DNA of 64,000 bases, from positions 6,588,001-6,652,000 of the forward strand of contig NC_133526.1 of the NCBI RefSeq assembly GCF_048544455.1, read 5' to 3'. The stretch comes from Silene latifolia. Lineage: Eukaryota > Streptophyta > Magnoliopsida > Caryophyllales > Caryophyllaceae. The notes beneath the pieces are model-generated. The model was given only the letters and a program-made list of their open reading frames with translations. It searched no databases and was not told the origin of the DNA. The position numbers were made by a program, and so were the translations under genes. This document shows, piece after piece, positions 1 through 10,466 of the stretch; the first letter of the stretch is position 1; each line of letters begins with the position of its first letter.

Positions 1-40
<40 letters not shown>
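1..40. repeat. (TA)n microsatellite
   Basis: A pure TA dinucleotide run at the left edge of the window, probably continuing outside it. Confidence 0.95.
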
Positions 41-45
<5 letters not shown>

Positions 46-1140
46 TTTGTAATTTGATGTTTTTAAGTTGATGTTGTTATTGTTTTTATATAATGAAAAT
101 TAACATTAACAGTTAGTAATAATTATATTAATAAAATTTGTTAATGAGCAATACACATTAATCACAATTCACATATCAGATTCATGTATCATATTGCTTG
201 ATGTGTAAAAAAATGATTCTTGGAATTAAATGGCAATGCAGAACGTGGGGGCTTAATTTAAAAAATAAAAATAAAATTGCACTTTCAACCACAGGCTGAC
301 AACTCAGCACTGTGGTTGTTCTTTTAATAAATAAGATTATTCGTTTGGCCTTATTTATAAGATTCCACGGCAGGTAAGGATGATCAACGCAAATAAGGTG
401 TGTTTGTCTTATTAAGAAAGTGGTGATATATTTGACCCGTCTACAACTTTAGACGATAGTGCCCGTCTAAAGTGAGATTTTGTGTTGAGCTATATAAGGT
501 GGGTTGCCTTTTACTTCCTCCGTTCCATATGATTCTTTACGTATTTCTTTTTAATCCGTTTCATTTAATTTTTTATGTTTCCTCATATGGACATCAATTG
601 ATCAATTAAATAATCATTATATCCAGATTATTTTTTTAGAATCCACCCTCCCACGTTCATTTCACTTGGTGTTTTCATATATCTAAATTAACCTAATCTC
701 TCTAAATTAACCTACCTACCTACCCATCTCCATCTCCATCTCCATCTCCCAACCTCTTCATTTACTCAATCATCATAAATTTCCAACAACGACAAACGTA
801 CAATCTCCATCACCACCTCCATCTTCCAACCCCATCTCTTTAATGTACTGTTTTCCAAATGGTGCTAATAGTGACTCTTGAGACACCATAATCAACCACT
901 TGGCCCCATTAAATATCGTCTTAAGTACGAGTGGTAAAAATGTATGACTATCCACTTATTTTTTACGGTGTTGTGCCGTTAATATATCAGATGAAAAATA
1001 TTACTCTCATAAAGAATTGTGAGTTAATAATGTAGTAAATTGTCGATGTGGACCAGCTGATTAAATGGTTGTTTCGGGGACGTTTTTGAGCATAAATTAC
1101 CTTGTATCAATTCAAGCAAGTTTCATTCCGAAATCAATAA
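41..1140. other. Non-coding, decayed MITE pieces
   Basis: No credible gene. Around 433-475 there is an end of the MULE-type MITE family seen elsewhere in the window (GACCCGTCTA... followed by GTCTAAAGTGAGATTTTGTG), without a matching partner end. At about 514 the string ACTTCCTCCGTTCC resembles a Stowaway terminus, but no opposite end was found. The rest is AT-rich with no recognisable content. Confidence 0.5.
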
Positions 1141-1536
1141 GGGTCCGTTTGGATACAATTTTAGGAGGGAAGGGGAGGGGAGGGGGAGTGAGGGGAGGTG
1201 AAGGGAGGGGAGAGAAGGGGAGGGCAAATGAGATGTGGGTGTTTGGATAACAAAAATTATGAAGGGAAATGGAAGGGGAGGAAGGAGGGAGATGAAAAAT
1301 GGATGGAGGATTGAAGGATGTTGGTGGTATAATTAGAATCCAAATAATGTTTTCTTTCCAAATCTTGTCACCATTGGAAAGATTATAGTTTGTTCTATAG
1401 AAGGGAAAATAAGTCCTCTCATTTCTCTCCCCTTCCATTTCCTTTCTCCCATATTTTTTATCCAAACAAAGGAAATTAAATCCCTCCTTTTCCCTCCCCT
1501 CCCCTTCTCTCTAATTCCTTCAATCCAAACGAACCC
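1141..1536. mobile_element. Tourist-like (PIF/Harbinger) MITE
   Basis: A 396-bp element with terminal inverted repeats: it starts GGGTCCGTTTGGAT and ends with the complement ATCCAAACGAACCC. A TAA trinucleotide flanks both sides (1138-1140 and 1537-1539), the target duplication of PIF/Harbinger elements. The left arm is nearly all purine (AGGGG and GGAGG runs) and the right arm all pyrimidine, so the element can fold back on itself. It encodes nothing; long frames across it are low-complexity artefacts. It abuts the truncated edge of the copia fragment on its right. Confidence 0.85.
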
Positions 1537-4500
1537 TAAGGGTCTCATCTTCGGTGTTTAAAAGGTTAGAGGCTCATCTTCGGTGTCGATGGTTAGCATT
1601 TTGACAACCGGAGCAAATGTTTCACCATAATCCAGACCTTCCACCTGGTGATTATCGAAGACAACAAGGCGAGCTTTATACCGTTCAATGGAACCATCCG
1701 ACTTATACTTGATTTTATAGACCCAACGACAACCGAGGGCCTTCTTATCAATAGGAAGAGTTGTCAATTCCCAAGTGCCATGATTTTCAAGGGGCATTAA
1801 TTTCATCTTACATAGCCCGACACCAGTTGTCATCTTGCACGACAATTTTAAAAGACGAAGGCTCAATACTTGTAGTTATAGCTGCAAGGAAATGTGTATG
1901 GCGAGTAGAAAATTTATCACAATTGACGTAATTTACTAAAGTATAAGGTGTACCTGAGGGCGGACTCGGTGAGCTAGACGGGGATGGACTTCAAGTGGTG
2001 TCAAGTACATACCCGCGTAAGTCGTAACCTTGAATTAGGGTACTTGAAGAATCATCATTGAAAACAGGGGAAGGCGGGTCAAAAGAATCAGTTGGACCTT
2101 CTCGGACAGCAAGAGGAAATGAGTCCTCGTAAAAAATAACATCACGAGAGACAAGAAATTTTTCGGTCTCAAGATCATAAACTTTCCACCCTTCAACATT
2201 ATGTGGATAACCGAGAAAGATACATTTATGGCTCCTTTGTTCAAACTTGTCACCATGAGTCTTTTGATTATGGACAAAACAGAGGCAACCAAAAACATGC
2301 AAATTTTTATAAGACGGAGAGACACCTAATAAAACTTCATATGGCGTTTTATTGTCAAGCAATGCAGACGGTGTACAATTTATTAGATAGGCAGCAGTAA
2401 GTATGCACTCACCCCAAAAATTTTTAGGAAGGTGACCTTGAAAGCGAAGGGCCCGTGCAACATTTAGAATGTCACGGTGTTTGCGCTCGACACGGCCATT
2501 CTGTTGCGGGGTACCCACACAAGACTTCTGAAAATGAATTCCCTTCGAAAAAAAATAAGCTGCCATACAATTAAACTCATTTCCATTGTCACTGCGCACC
2601 ATTTTAACATGCTTAGAAAATTGCGTATGTACCATGGATAGAAAATTCATAAACATTGACGTAACCTCAGTTTTATCCATCAATAAATAAACTCAAACTG
2701 ACCGAGAACAGTCATCAACAATAGTGAGAAAATACTTAGCACCACAAGACGAAGAAATGCGATATGGACCCCATAAATCGCAATGTATCAAATCAAAAAT
2801 ATCCAGAGCAATACTGTCACTCAAATCAAAACTATTACGATGTTGTTTAGCAAGATGGCACACATCGCACACCGGGTTTTTATTGGAATTTAAATTACGA
2901 GCTAAAGGTATAAATTAAACCACTTTCTCAGCGGGGTGTCCAAGCCTTTGATGCCACAAATCAGCCGTTCCAACCATGCCCACTTTATGAACCGAGAGCT
3001 TGTTTTCCGAGCGAAGAAAGTAAAGTCCATCTCGCAGCTCACCTACTCCAATCATCGTCCGCGAGACACGGTCCTGTATAAGGCAAGAGTCTTCAGCAAA
3101 ATGAAAAATATAATCATGATCAAGGGTCAATTGAGATACCGAAATGAGACTACAGGTAATGCTAGGAATGAACAAAACCCGTGCCCATAATAGACGTCAT
3201 GACCGGCTATCCATTAGGAAGACCAACAGGTCGCGCGAGAATCGCTATTTGCTCAACAAAACAACTTAAATCACATGTGACATGATTAAAAGCACTAGAA
3301 TCGATAATCCAAGTATAAGACATACCAGATAACCGGTCAGCAGACAAGATAGAATTAGTAGAAACAGACGGATCAGCGGTAGCAAACAGCGCATTTACGC
3401 GAGGAGAGGAGCTCGATGATAAGGGACCCGAGGATGACGAAGATACTGACCCATTGGCTGACCCACTTGTGACTGACCCGACCCCTTTTTTACGATGTAA
3501 CTCAGCAAGAGTGCGAAGCCGAGACCCTCACCAATCAGGGAATTTATTTTGCTTAAGGAAACAAGAGGTAAGGTCATGGCCATACACAGTGCAGTAAGTA
3601 CAGTAAAGTTTCCGTCGTTCAAGTTTTTCTGCCTCACGAATAGCTTTCCAGTCAGTAGGGGTGCGTGACACCCCGGGGACAGCGAAAGCGACAACATTCG
3701 GTGTATTGTGTTGCGCCGAGTCCGACCCTAATAGGAGGCGTTCAGCTTGTAATGCGGCATGATAGCCACGATTAAGAGTGGGGAGAGGGTCAAGTTGGAA
3801 ATAGTTGATTACATAGATTACCGTATAAATTACTATCAAGTCCCATAAAAAATTGGTGAAGACGTTCATTATCAAGACGTTTAATCGCCTGAGAGGAGAT
3901 GTCACAAAGACAGCGACCACATTTACGAGCAAACGGAGGCTCGTAAATTTTAAGAGCATCCCACAACAACTTTATCTTCCCATAATACGAGGTAACAGAC
4001 ATACCTTTGAGTTGTTTGCATTCGCCAAGTTCAGTTTTAAGGGAAGGATCGACGTACCATCAACCACGGCAAAACGCTCCTCCAAATCCGTCCACAGAAC
4101 GATATCATCTTCGACATACGGGACGCTTTCAAAAACAGAGGAGTCAATCGTATTACGAAGCCATTGAACAATGGTGCAATTGACGACCTCCCATTGTTCA
4201 AGCATGTATGTTTCAGTAGGTTTTGGTTGTGGAATAAATCCGTCACAAAAGCCAGATTTGCGAGAAATTTAAGAGACATTCGCATAGAACGACTTCAATC
4301 TTCATAATTATGACTTGTTAATTGTACTTGGGAAATTTTCAAACTCGGTAAATCACCATATCCGAGAAAAAACGGAGAAAGAGGATCGATTTTTTGTGGG
4401 GGATTGATGTTTGGGGTTTCTGTATGTGGGATCTCTGTATGTGGCTGCACAGCGTGGTCGCCTGCCATGGTTTTAGAAGTGGAGGGACGGCGTTAGGGTT

Positions 4501-4577
4501 GGAGAGAAAAAATAGACCGGCTCGATACCATGTTACGTTTGAGAAATTATGTGTGTAGATTTCTCATTAGAATTCTC

Positions 4578-5765
4578 AACTACATGAAAAGGTAGCTGAA
4601 ACCTAGAGCTGATCAAGTGCGGGTCGGCCCGTTCGGCCCAGCCCGTCCGGCCCGCTAAAATAGCGGGCTCGGACAAAAAAAAAACAAAAAATTAAACGGG
4701 TAACGGACAAGAAAATTAGGCCCGCTAGAATAAATGGGCGGGCTTGGACTAAATAAAATTGCCCATGGGCGGCCCATTAGGCCCGCTATTAAAAGTAACC
4801 TCATAAAGGTCCTCAAAAACCCTCAATCCTCAGACCTTCTCTACTCATTTCATTTACAATTTGTACACTCTAAAGCAATTAGGTAGCGCAAATGAATACT
4901 TATGCCTTACGTATACGTGGAAGATTGTTGGTATTTACACTTGTCGTATAAAGATTCTTCGACAATGGACGACATGCTAACGCGATTTTCGTATAAACAT
5001 AGTACCTTATAAGTATATATTACACGGGAGTGTATGTAACCGCTAACAATGCCGCACAAACACCAAGGCAAAAATGAACTTTTGATGTTTGTAGTAGAAC
5101 ATTGTCAAACTTGTGTTTTTTCCAAAATCTAGTAAACTTATCTTTTGAAAATTAGTATACTTTCTTAAGGGTAAGCTTTTAAAGACAATTGTTAAGTTTA
5201 AGTGGGATGTAGCGATAACAAACTCGTGTTTTAATAGAAACACTAATTTCTGTATTTGATTTTAGTCAGGCCCGCGGGCCGGCCCGCTCTTTTGAAGTGG
5301 GCGGGTACGGACAGTTGAAACTAGCCCGCTTAGCGGGTTCGGGCTATAAAATAAGGCCCGTCGGATACTTTTTTAGCAGTTGGGCCCGGCCCGTGTCCGG
5401 CCCAAGCCCGTTTTTGATCACCTCTACTGAGTGAAACCTGAAAAGGTTGCTGAAAACTGAAAAGCTAACTGAAACCTGAAAAGGTAACTGATAAGGTAGC
5501 TGAAAATTAGGAGCTGATAAGGTAACTGATTATATAAAAATGTGTTTGGCAAACTAGCTGAAAAGGTAGCTGATCTTGGTAAAATGACGTAAAAAGATAT
5601 GAAAATTATTTAATATTATAGAATAAAATGGTAAAAAATGGAAAATAAGTCATTTTAGGTACCTGATTTGACAAAATAAGCTACTTGTCAAACACTTGCA
5701 AAAAAAATCAAGTAACTGAAATTTTGGTCAAATAAGCTATCTGAAGTGTCGTGTCAAACGGAGCC
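4578..5765. mobile_element. Tourist-like element, copy 1, interrupted by hAT
   Basis: The stretch rich in GAAAAGGTAGCTGAAACC-type units matches the element at 42810-43468 over most of its length, including the central block ending TTTTAGGTACCTGATTTG and the right terminus CAAACGGAGCC followed by TAA. The left terminus is not recognisable. The copy lies within the copia LTR and is itself interrupted by the GC-rich hAT-like element at 4604-5426. Confidence 0.7.
4604..5426. mobile_element. Non-autonomous hAT-like element
   Basis: An 823-bp element with inverted ends (TAGAGCTGATCAAG at left, TTTTTGATCACCTCTA at right) and subterminal arrays of GGCCCG and CGGGCC motifs typical of plant non-autonomous hAT elements. 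Flanking CTGA on both sides is only a partial match to an 8-bp duplication; the surrounding Tourist repeat shows the site was near CTGAAACC. No coding capacity. Confidence 0.65.
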
Positions 5766-5826
5766 TAATAGGTACATAGATTCTAATAATAAGGATGACC
5801 AAATCATAGAGAATATATTCTTAACA

Positions 5827-6910
5827 AACACAGTCTAATATTACGATATGGCACAATATTACGATATTATACGATATGCATTCCTAATACATTCTTACTG
5901 TTGGCAATGGTTGGAATGATTTACCAAAACATGAATCATAAATATATATCATAAACGAATATAAATGCATCACAAGTTTTGTTTTCAAAATCTTGTTACT
6001 TTGTTCCCATGGTGAATATATCCCTAAGATAAAATGCCCACTATTATAGATTCCTACTAGCTTTTGTAAGTGACTCTCGTAAGTGATTTGTTACCAATCT
6101 GTTATTTATAATCTGTTTGATCAATCTGTTTGTTGAGTACCAAATAGGCAAATAGGGCCGATACCCATCAAATTGATTTCAGTCCTATCCTTGACGCTAC
6201 TCACAAAATAAAGTTGTGTGACCAACAAAGTACCTTAATAAACGAAATGTAGATAGTATTACTCAATTAGCAGTCTAAGTAACATTTTAATACAACACAT
6301 TCATTGGTGTAAGTAATTGATGTTGTCTACAATTAACATAAAATATATCTAATCTAAAGGAAAAAATAAATAGATGATGAGAATCAATTATCAGATAGCT
6401 AATTACCTTGTGTATGGACTATGGATTAAGTAGCCAAACAACGATGCATTATGTATTCCGGTTAGCAGCCTTCGATCACCTGCATCCTGAGGTTATACTC
6501 TATATGTTTTTTGAGTTTTTAAAGTTTATAAGTTATATTTTAATTTTTTGACGTCAAGACTCAAAAGTAATTAGTATTATTCAAAGTAATTGAATTTATA
6601 TGAATAGTTTTTGAACAATATTATATTTTTTTAGCTCAATGTTTAAGTGAACGAATATAAAAACTTTATAATAAAACTTGTAATTTAAAAAAAACTCGAA
6701 AATTTTAGACTGGATTAGAAGTTACTCCCTTTTACAGTTTTACATACTACTCCGTTTTCTAAAATAACTCCCTTTTATAATTTTTTTTAAATTACTTCCT
6801 TAAGATGCATTTTTGTCAAAAGTTGATTCAAACTCCAACTTAAGTCACTTATTCCGTCTGTTTATGAACTTAATACGTTTATGATTTTGCCAATTTATAC
6901 TTTGAAAGGT
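5827..6910. other. Non-coding; one arm of a direct repeat
   Basis: No gene seen. Positions 5901-5992 are repeated in direct orientation at 7784-7874 (shared core ACATGAATCATAAATA and TTTTGTTTTCAAAATC), with the hAT element at 6919-7557 lying between the two copies. The rest is AT-rich with nothing recognised. Confidence 0.6.
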
Positions 6911-6918
6911 ATAACAAT

Positions 6919-7557
6919 TAGGGCTGAGCAAAAAAAACCGAACCGCATTTTTAAACCGAAACCGGACCGAAACCCGAATAATGGAGACCGAAAAATTCGG
7001 GTTTTTTCCGGTGCGGAGACCGAACCGAATTTTTAAGCATAAATGAGGTGCAAGTGCGGGTCTAAATAAAACCAAACCGGAGACCGCTTTTAAAACCGGA
7101 TTGAATTTTTCTCAAAAACATAATTTCATCTATGAATTAAACACAACCAAGCCAAGACTTAGGCTCAAAACATCAAAACCCTATTTCTTTATGAAGTAAT
7201 TTTAGATGTCTGTGACTCTTTAATTGTAGTTTTGAACATCATTTACATGTCTAAGACTCTTTAAACTTTAATATGTATGACTTTTTTATGAAATAATTTT
7301 AACATTTGACAACCAAGGTCTTCAAAAGTCAAATTGGCAGCATGTTTATTGTGCCATTCAAGAGCATTCAACCAAAAACCGGGTTCGAAAACCGGTGCGG
7401 GTAACCGGTTTTCAAATCCGGTTTGAAAATTTCAGAAAAACCGGTTACCCGGATTAAAAGAGGTGCGGGTGAGGTTTAAGAAATTTAAGGTTTTTTAAAA
7501 CCGGGGACCGAACCGGTTTGCAAAACCGGGTCGGGTACCCGGTTTTGCTCAACCCTA
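6919..7557. mobile_element. Non-autonomous hAT element, intact ends
   Basis: A 639-bp element with ends TAGGGCTGAGCAAAA and TTTTGCTCAACCCTA and a perfect 8-bp target duplication ATAACAAT (6911-6918 and 7558-7565). Subterminal regions are packed with AACCGG and CCGGTT motifs, probably transposase-binding repeats. No coding capacity. The perfect duplication suggests fairly recent insertion. Confidence 0.9.
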
Positions 7558-8281
7558 ATAACAATAGATAATAAGTTCAAAAATATACGGAATAAATCAC
7601 ATAATTTAAAGTTTTGAAGCAATTTTTGATAAAAGATACATCTTTAGAGAGTGATTAAAAAGAAAAATTATAAAATAGAGTTAATTGACTCAAAATTTTA
7701 CTATCGAATTAAGAAATTACACAATTAATTGTACTATATCTGATGTATAATCTATGAACTAGTACTTACATCCATGCTTACAATTGGCATTGGTTAGAGT
7801 ACTTAACCAAAACATGAATCATAAATACCATAAACGAATATAAATGCATCCTAAGTAGTTTTGTTTTCAAAATCGAAGCCCATGGCCCGATTCAATATAA
7901 TAGGGCCAGGTTTAGGCCGTCGTTATGCCCGGATTTTGGCCCGGCCAGGCCCGAACATTGCAAAATTTACGAATATGTAAAATTTAAGAATGTTAATAAG
8001 CATTTAGTAAAATAATTAACCAATCAATTGTTGTATTATAAATAAGCCGTAGTCACTTGTTTACATGTATTAGTTTGATAAGGCTTAGTATTTTCCTTTA
8101 CTAGTATTTAAATGATAAAAAATGAGCTAATGATTTTGTATCACATTAGTGCCAATAAATTCTTTACCATTATCGGCCTGCTAAGTCAATGTTTTTGACC
8201 CTAAAGAACAACAAATATCAAATCAATTACAACACTACAACTACATACAGTAAGCACCGCACTAAAATATAGTATTATTAC

Positions 8282-9688
8282 TGTAATACTACGGTTTTCT
8301 ATGCCTATGGGTACTCTATCGAGTGGGGCTTACTCTGTCGAGTAAGTATGTTTTTATATGAAATAGTAGTCTGTCTGATGGGTACTCGATCGAGTATGTG
8401 AGACACTCGATCGAGTAAGTTACTTACTCGATCAAGTAAGTTACTTTTACGGGTTGTTTTGACGGGTTTTGATAGCAACGTGAGAAAGATATATAAACTT
8501 AATCCGTCAGTTTCTTTTCACTTTTACACTTTTTCTAAACTTCACAAAAAGAGAAAACAAGGTTACGCAGTTCTCCTCTCTCATATTGCTATCAAATCCC
8601 AAAGCTTGTGTCGCCATAATCCTGAGTTCTTTATACCGTTGAGACCGTCATATTATGGGTAAGATCCTTGTACCGTTTTTATGTTGATCCGTTGATTTTA
8701 GTTGAAACCCTAATTGGGTAATTTGGGGGTTTTGGGAGTATTGTGTTTATTAGATGTTGATTGTATGATTGTATGTTTGATAGGAGGTGATTGTATTGAA
8801 GAACGATTTTGATTAGGCTGCTAGACCGTCTGTGGTGGTTGCATTCCGTAGGGTTTCCTACTCGGTATTAGTTACGGGATGTGTGTGATGATTGTCTTGT
8901 AGTTAGTGATTGTTGATTGATTCGATTGGTTGTGATTTCATATTGTTGATTGATTCGAGACGGTTGTTGATGTTGTATTGTGGTTCTTTGTTTATCATGC
9001 CTGTTCTTAGGGTGCGTCCCTGGCTGAGTGGAGTCACTTGCGGGAGTGGCTTCACGCCATTGATTCGCCTTCTGTGGAACCCGCCACAGAAGGGATGTGC
9101 ACATTAATGAACATGGGTTTATCGCTCGATGGAGATGAGCGGGGCTTAAGTGAGAACGGCTGCGGTCCCCCACTGGTGGCGATGAGTATCTGTTGCGATG
9201 GATACTCTGGCAGGGCTACACACTTTAGTGTGTAGTCAGTTATGAGGTGATTGGAGATGGAGACTGGGATTTTGTGTGAGCTGTTTGTATGATTGTTTCA
9301 GTGTGGCTTTGATTGTGTAATTAATCTGACCCGTTTAAATGTTTTAAAAGCGTGGTGATACATTCGGGGATGGTGAGCAGTTATTGAGCAGGTATGATAT
9401 GACGCGTATGGGATAGCTGGGATGAGTCATCACGTGGCGTTTAGAAGTCTTCCGCTGTGTCAGACGGTGTTTTATAGTTTTGATAGTTTTATCAGTAGAC
9501 CGTCTGAGAACCTTGTATTTCAGTTTAACAGTTTTGGTGTTGAACATGTAATCATTTTAAACTATATTGTTATTCAAATTATGTTTCTTCATTGTCAGTT
9601 GATTATCATTGCCTCGGGCAACCGAGATGGTGACGTTCTCATACTTTAAGTGGTCCTGGTAAGGCACTTGGAGTATGGGGGTGTCACA
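8282..9688 (+). mobile_element. Solo LTR of a large LTR retrotransposon (fossil)
   Basis: A 1407-bp segment beginning TGTAATACTACGG and ending GGGGGTGTCACA, so it has TG...CA borders within a short inverted repeat. It is flanked by ATTAC (8277-8281) and ATTAT (9689-9693), a 5-bp target duplication with one difference. No internal region or second LTR is present, the result expected from recombination between the two LTRs. The size and the block near 9015-9060 (GCTGAGTGGAGTCACTTGCG) are typical of plant Ty3/gypsy LTRs; lineage not assigned. Confidence 0.8.
8313..8437. repeat. Cluster of ACTCGATCGAGT palindromes
   Basis: Five 12-bp palindromes or near-palindromes lie within 125 bp of the LTR: ACTCTATCGAGT (8313), ACTCTGTCGAGT (8332), ACTCGATCGAGT (8384 and 8405) and ACTCGATCAAGT (8426). 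They sit early in the LTR, in the likely U3 region, and two are followed by AAGTTACTT. Confidence 0.9.
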
Positions 9689-9935
9689 ATTATGCTACTA
9701 AAAATTCTGCATTTAGTTTGTATGAGTCACCTCTATCAGTAGGTTCATAAAAGGTACATTAGGGTCATAATGCTGATTTCTAAACTTATTTCAAGAGAAA
9801 ACATAAAATTTAGCCCGAATTAGCTCGAAAGCCCGCTTTAACCCCGGACGGGCCAGGTTTGGGTTGATGAAATAGGCATGTACTTGTAGCCCAGCCCGCA
9901 CACTTGGGCTTAATTTTGCCCGAACTCTGATTGTT

Positions 9936-10337
9936 TACGGCTTATGCCCATTAATTTTTGCTTAAGGAACCCATTTTTTTTTAAAAAAAAAAAAATATTA
10001 ATTCTTTTATAAAACGTTTTTACAGGGTGTGAGGTTAAGACGGTGAAGGAATAAGAGGAGAGTAATTGTGTGTATTTTTAGGTTTTTTATTAGGCGGGTC
10101 AAATTAAATAGGTTTTGTGTAAATATCAAATTGGTATAAGGATATTTTGGTAATGTTGTGGGCCAAATAAGAAATGTTACCAATGGTGTGGTACGGCCGT
10201 ATTAGATAAGTGTTATCATTGGTCTGGTATAGAAGAAGTAATAAAATAAATTTTATAATGCTTGGAGTAATTAATTTAGTAAATCATTTGATCGATAATT
10301 TATTTAGATGTTAAAGGTTGTGAACGAATTAAATGTA
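9936..10337. other. Non-coding
   Basis: AT-rich sequence between the hAT-like relic and the Helitron. No gene, tRNA-like or terminal-repeat signal was recognised. Confidence 0.5.
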
Positions 10338-10466
10338 TCTATACAATCTAATTAAAAGACAACCTTAAGTATTTAATTTTTTGCCACATGACAACTACAC
10401 TAAATTATTAAAAAAAAAACTAATTAAAATACTTTTTTTTTTTTTTGAAAAGGAAAATGCGAGAGC

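Larger units (their letters stand above)
1545..5826 (-). mobile_element. Ty1/copia LTR retrotransposon fragment (fossil)
   Basis: Minus-strand copia relic. From right to left it shows: an LTR (about 4531-5826, interrupted by other elements) ending CGTAACA; a primer-binding site complementary to initiator Met tRNA (TGGTATCGAG, minus strand, ending at 4530); gag with a zinc knuckle (about 3530-4290); the GAG-pre-integrase segment with the motif LWHQRLGHP (about 2915-3175); the integrase core and C-terminal part with TPQQNGRVERKH (about 1990-2690); and the first part of reverse transcriptase (ENHGTWELTTLP, about 1560-1866). The element stops there, so the rest of RT, RNase H and the 3' LTR are absent. 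The coding region is split into at least six open segments and is clearly dead. The LTR extent is approximate. Confidence 0.85.
7879..9935. mobile_element. hAT-like GC-rich element split by a solo LTR
   Basis: Two islands of GGCCCGG-type motifs (7879-7960 and 9800-9935) lie either side of the LTR at 8282-9688 and look like the subterminal regions of one hAT-like element. The exact ends and a target duplication were not found, so the borders are approximate. Confidence 0.4.

Noticed and set aside
1112-1548. Overlapping frames of 60-117 residues
   Set aside because: They fall in the purine/pyrimidine arms of a MITE and are low-complexity translations.
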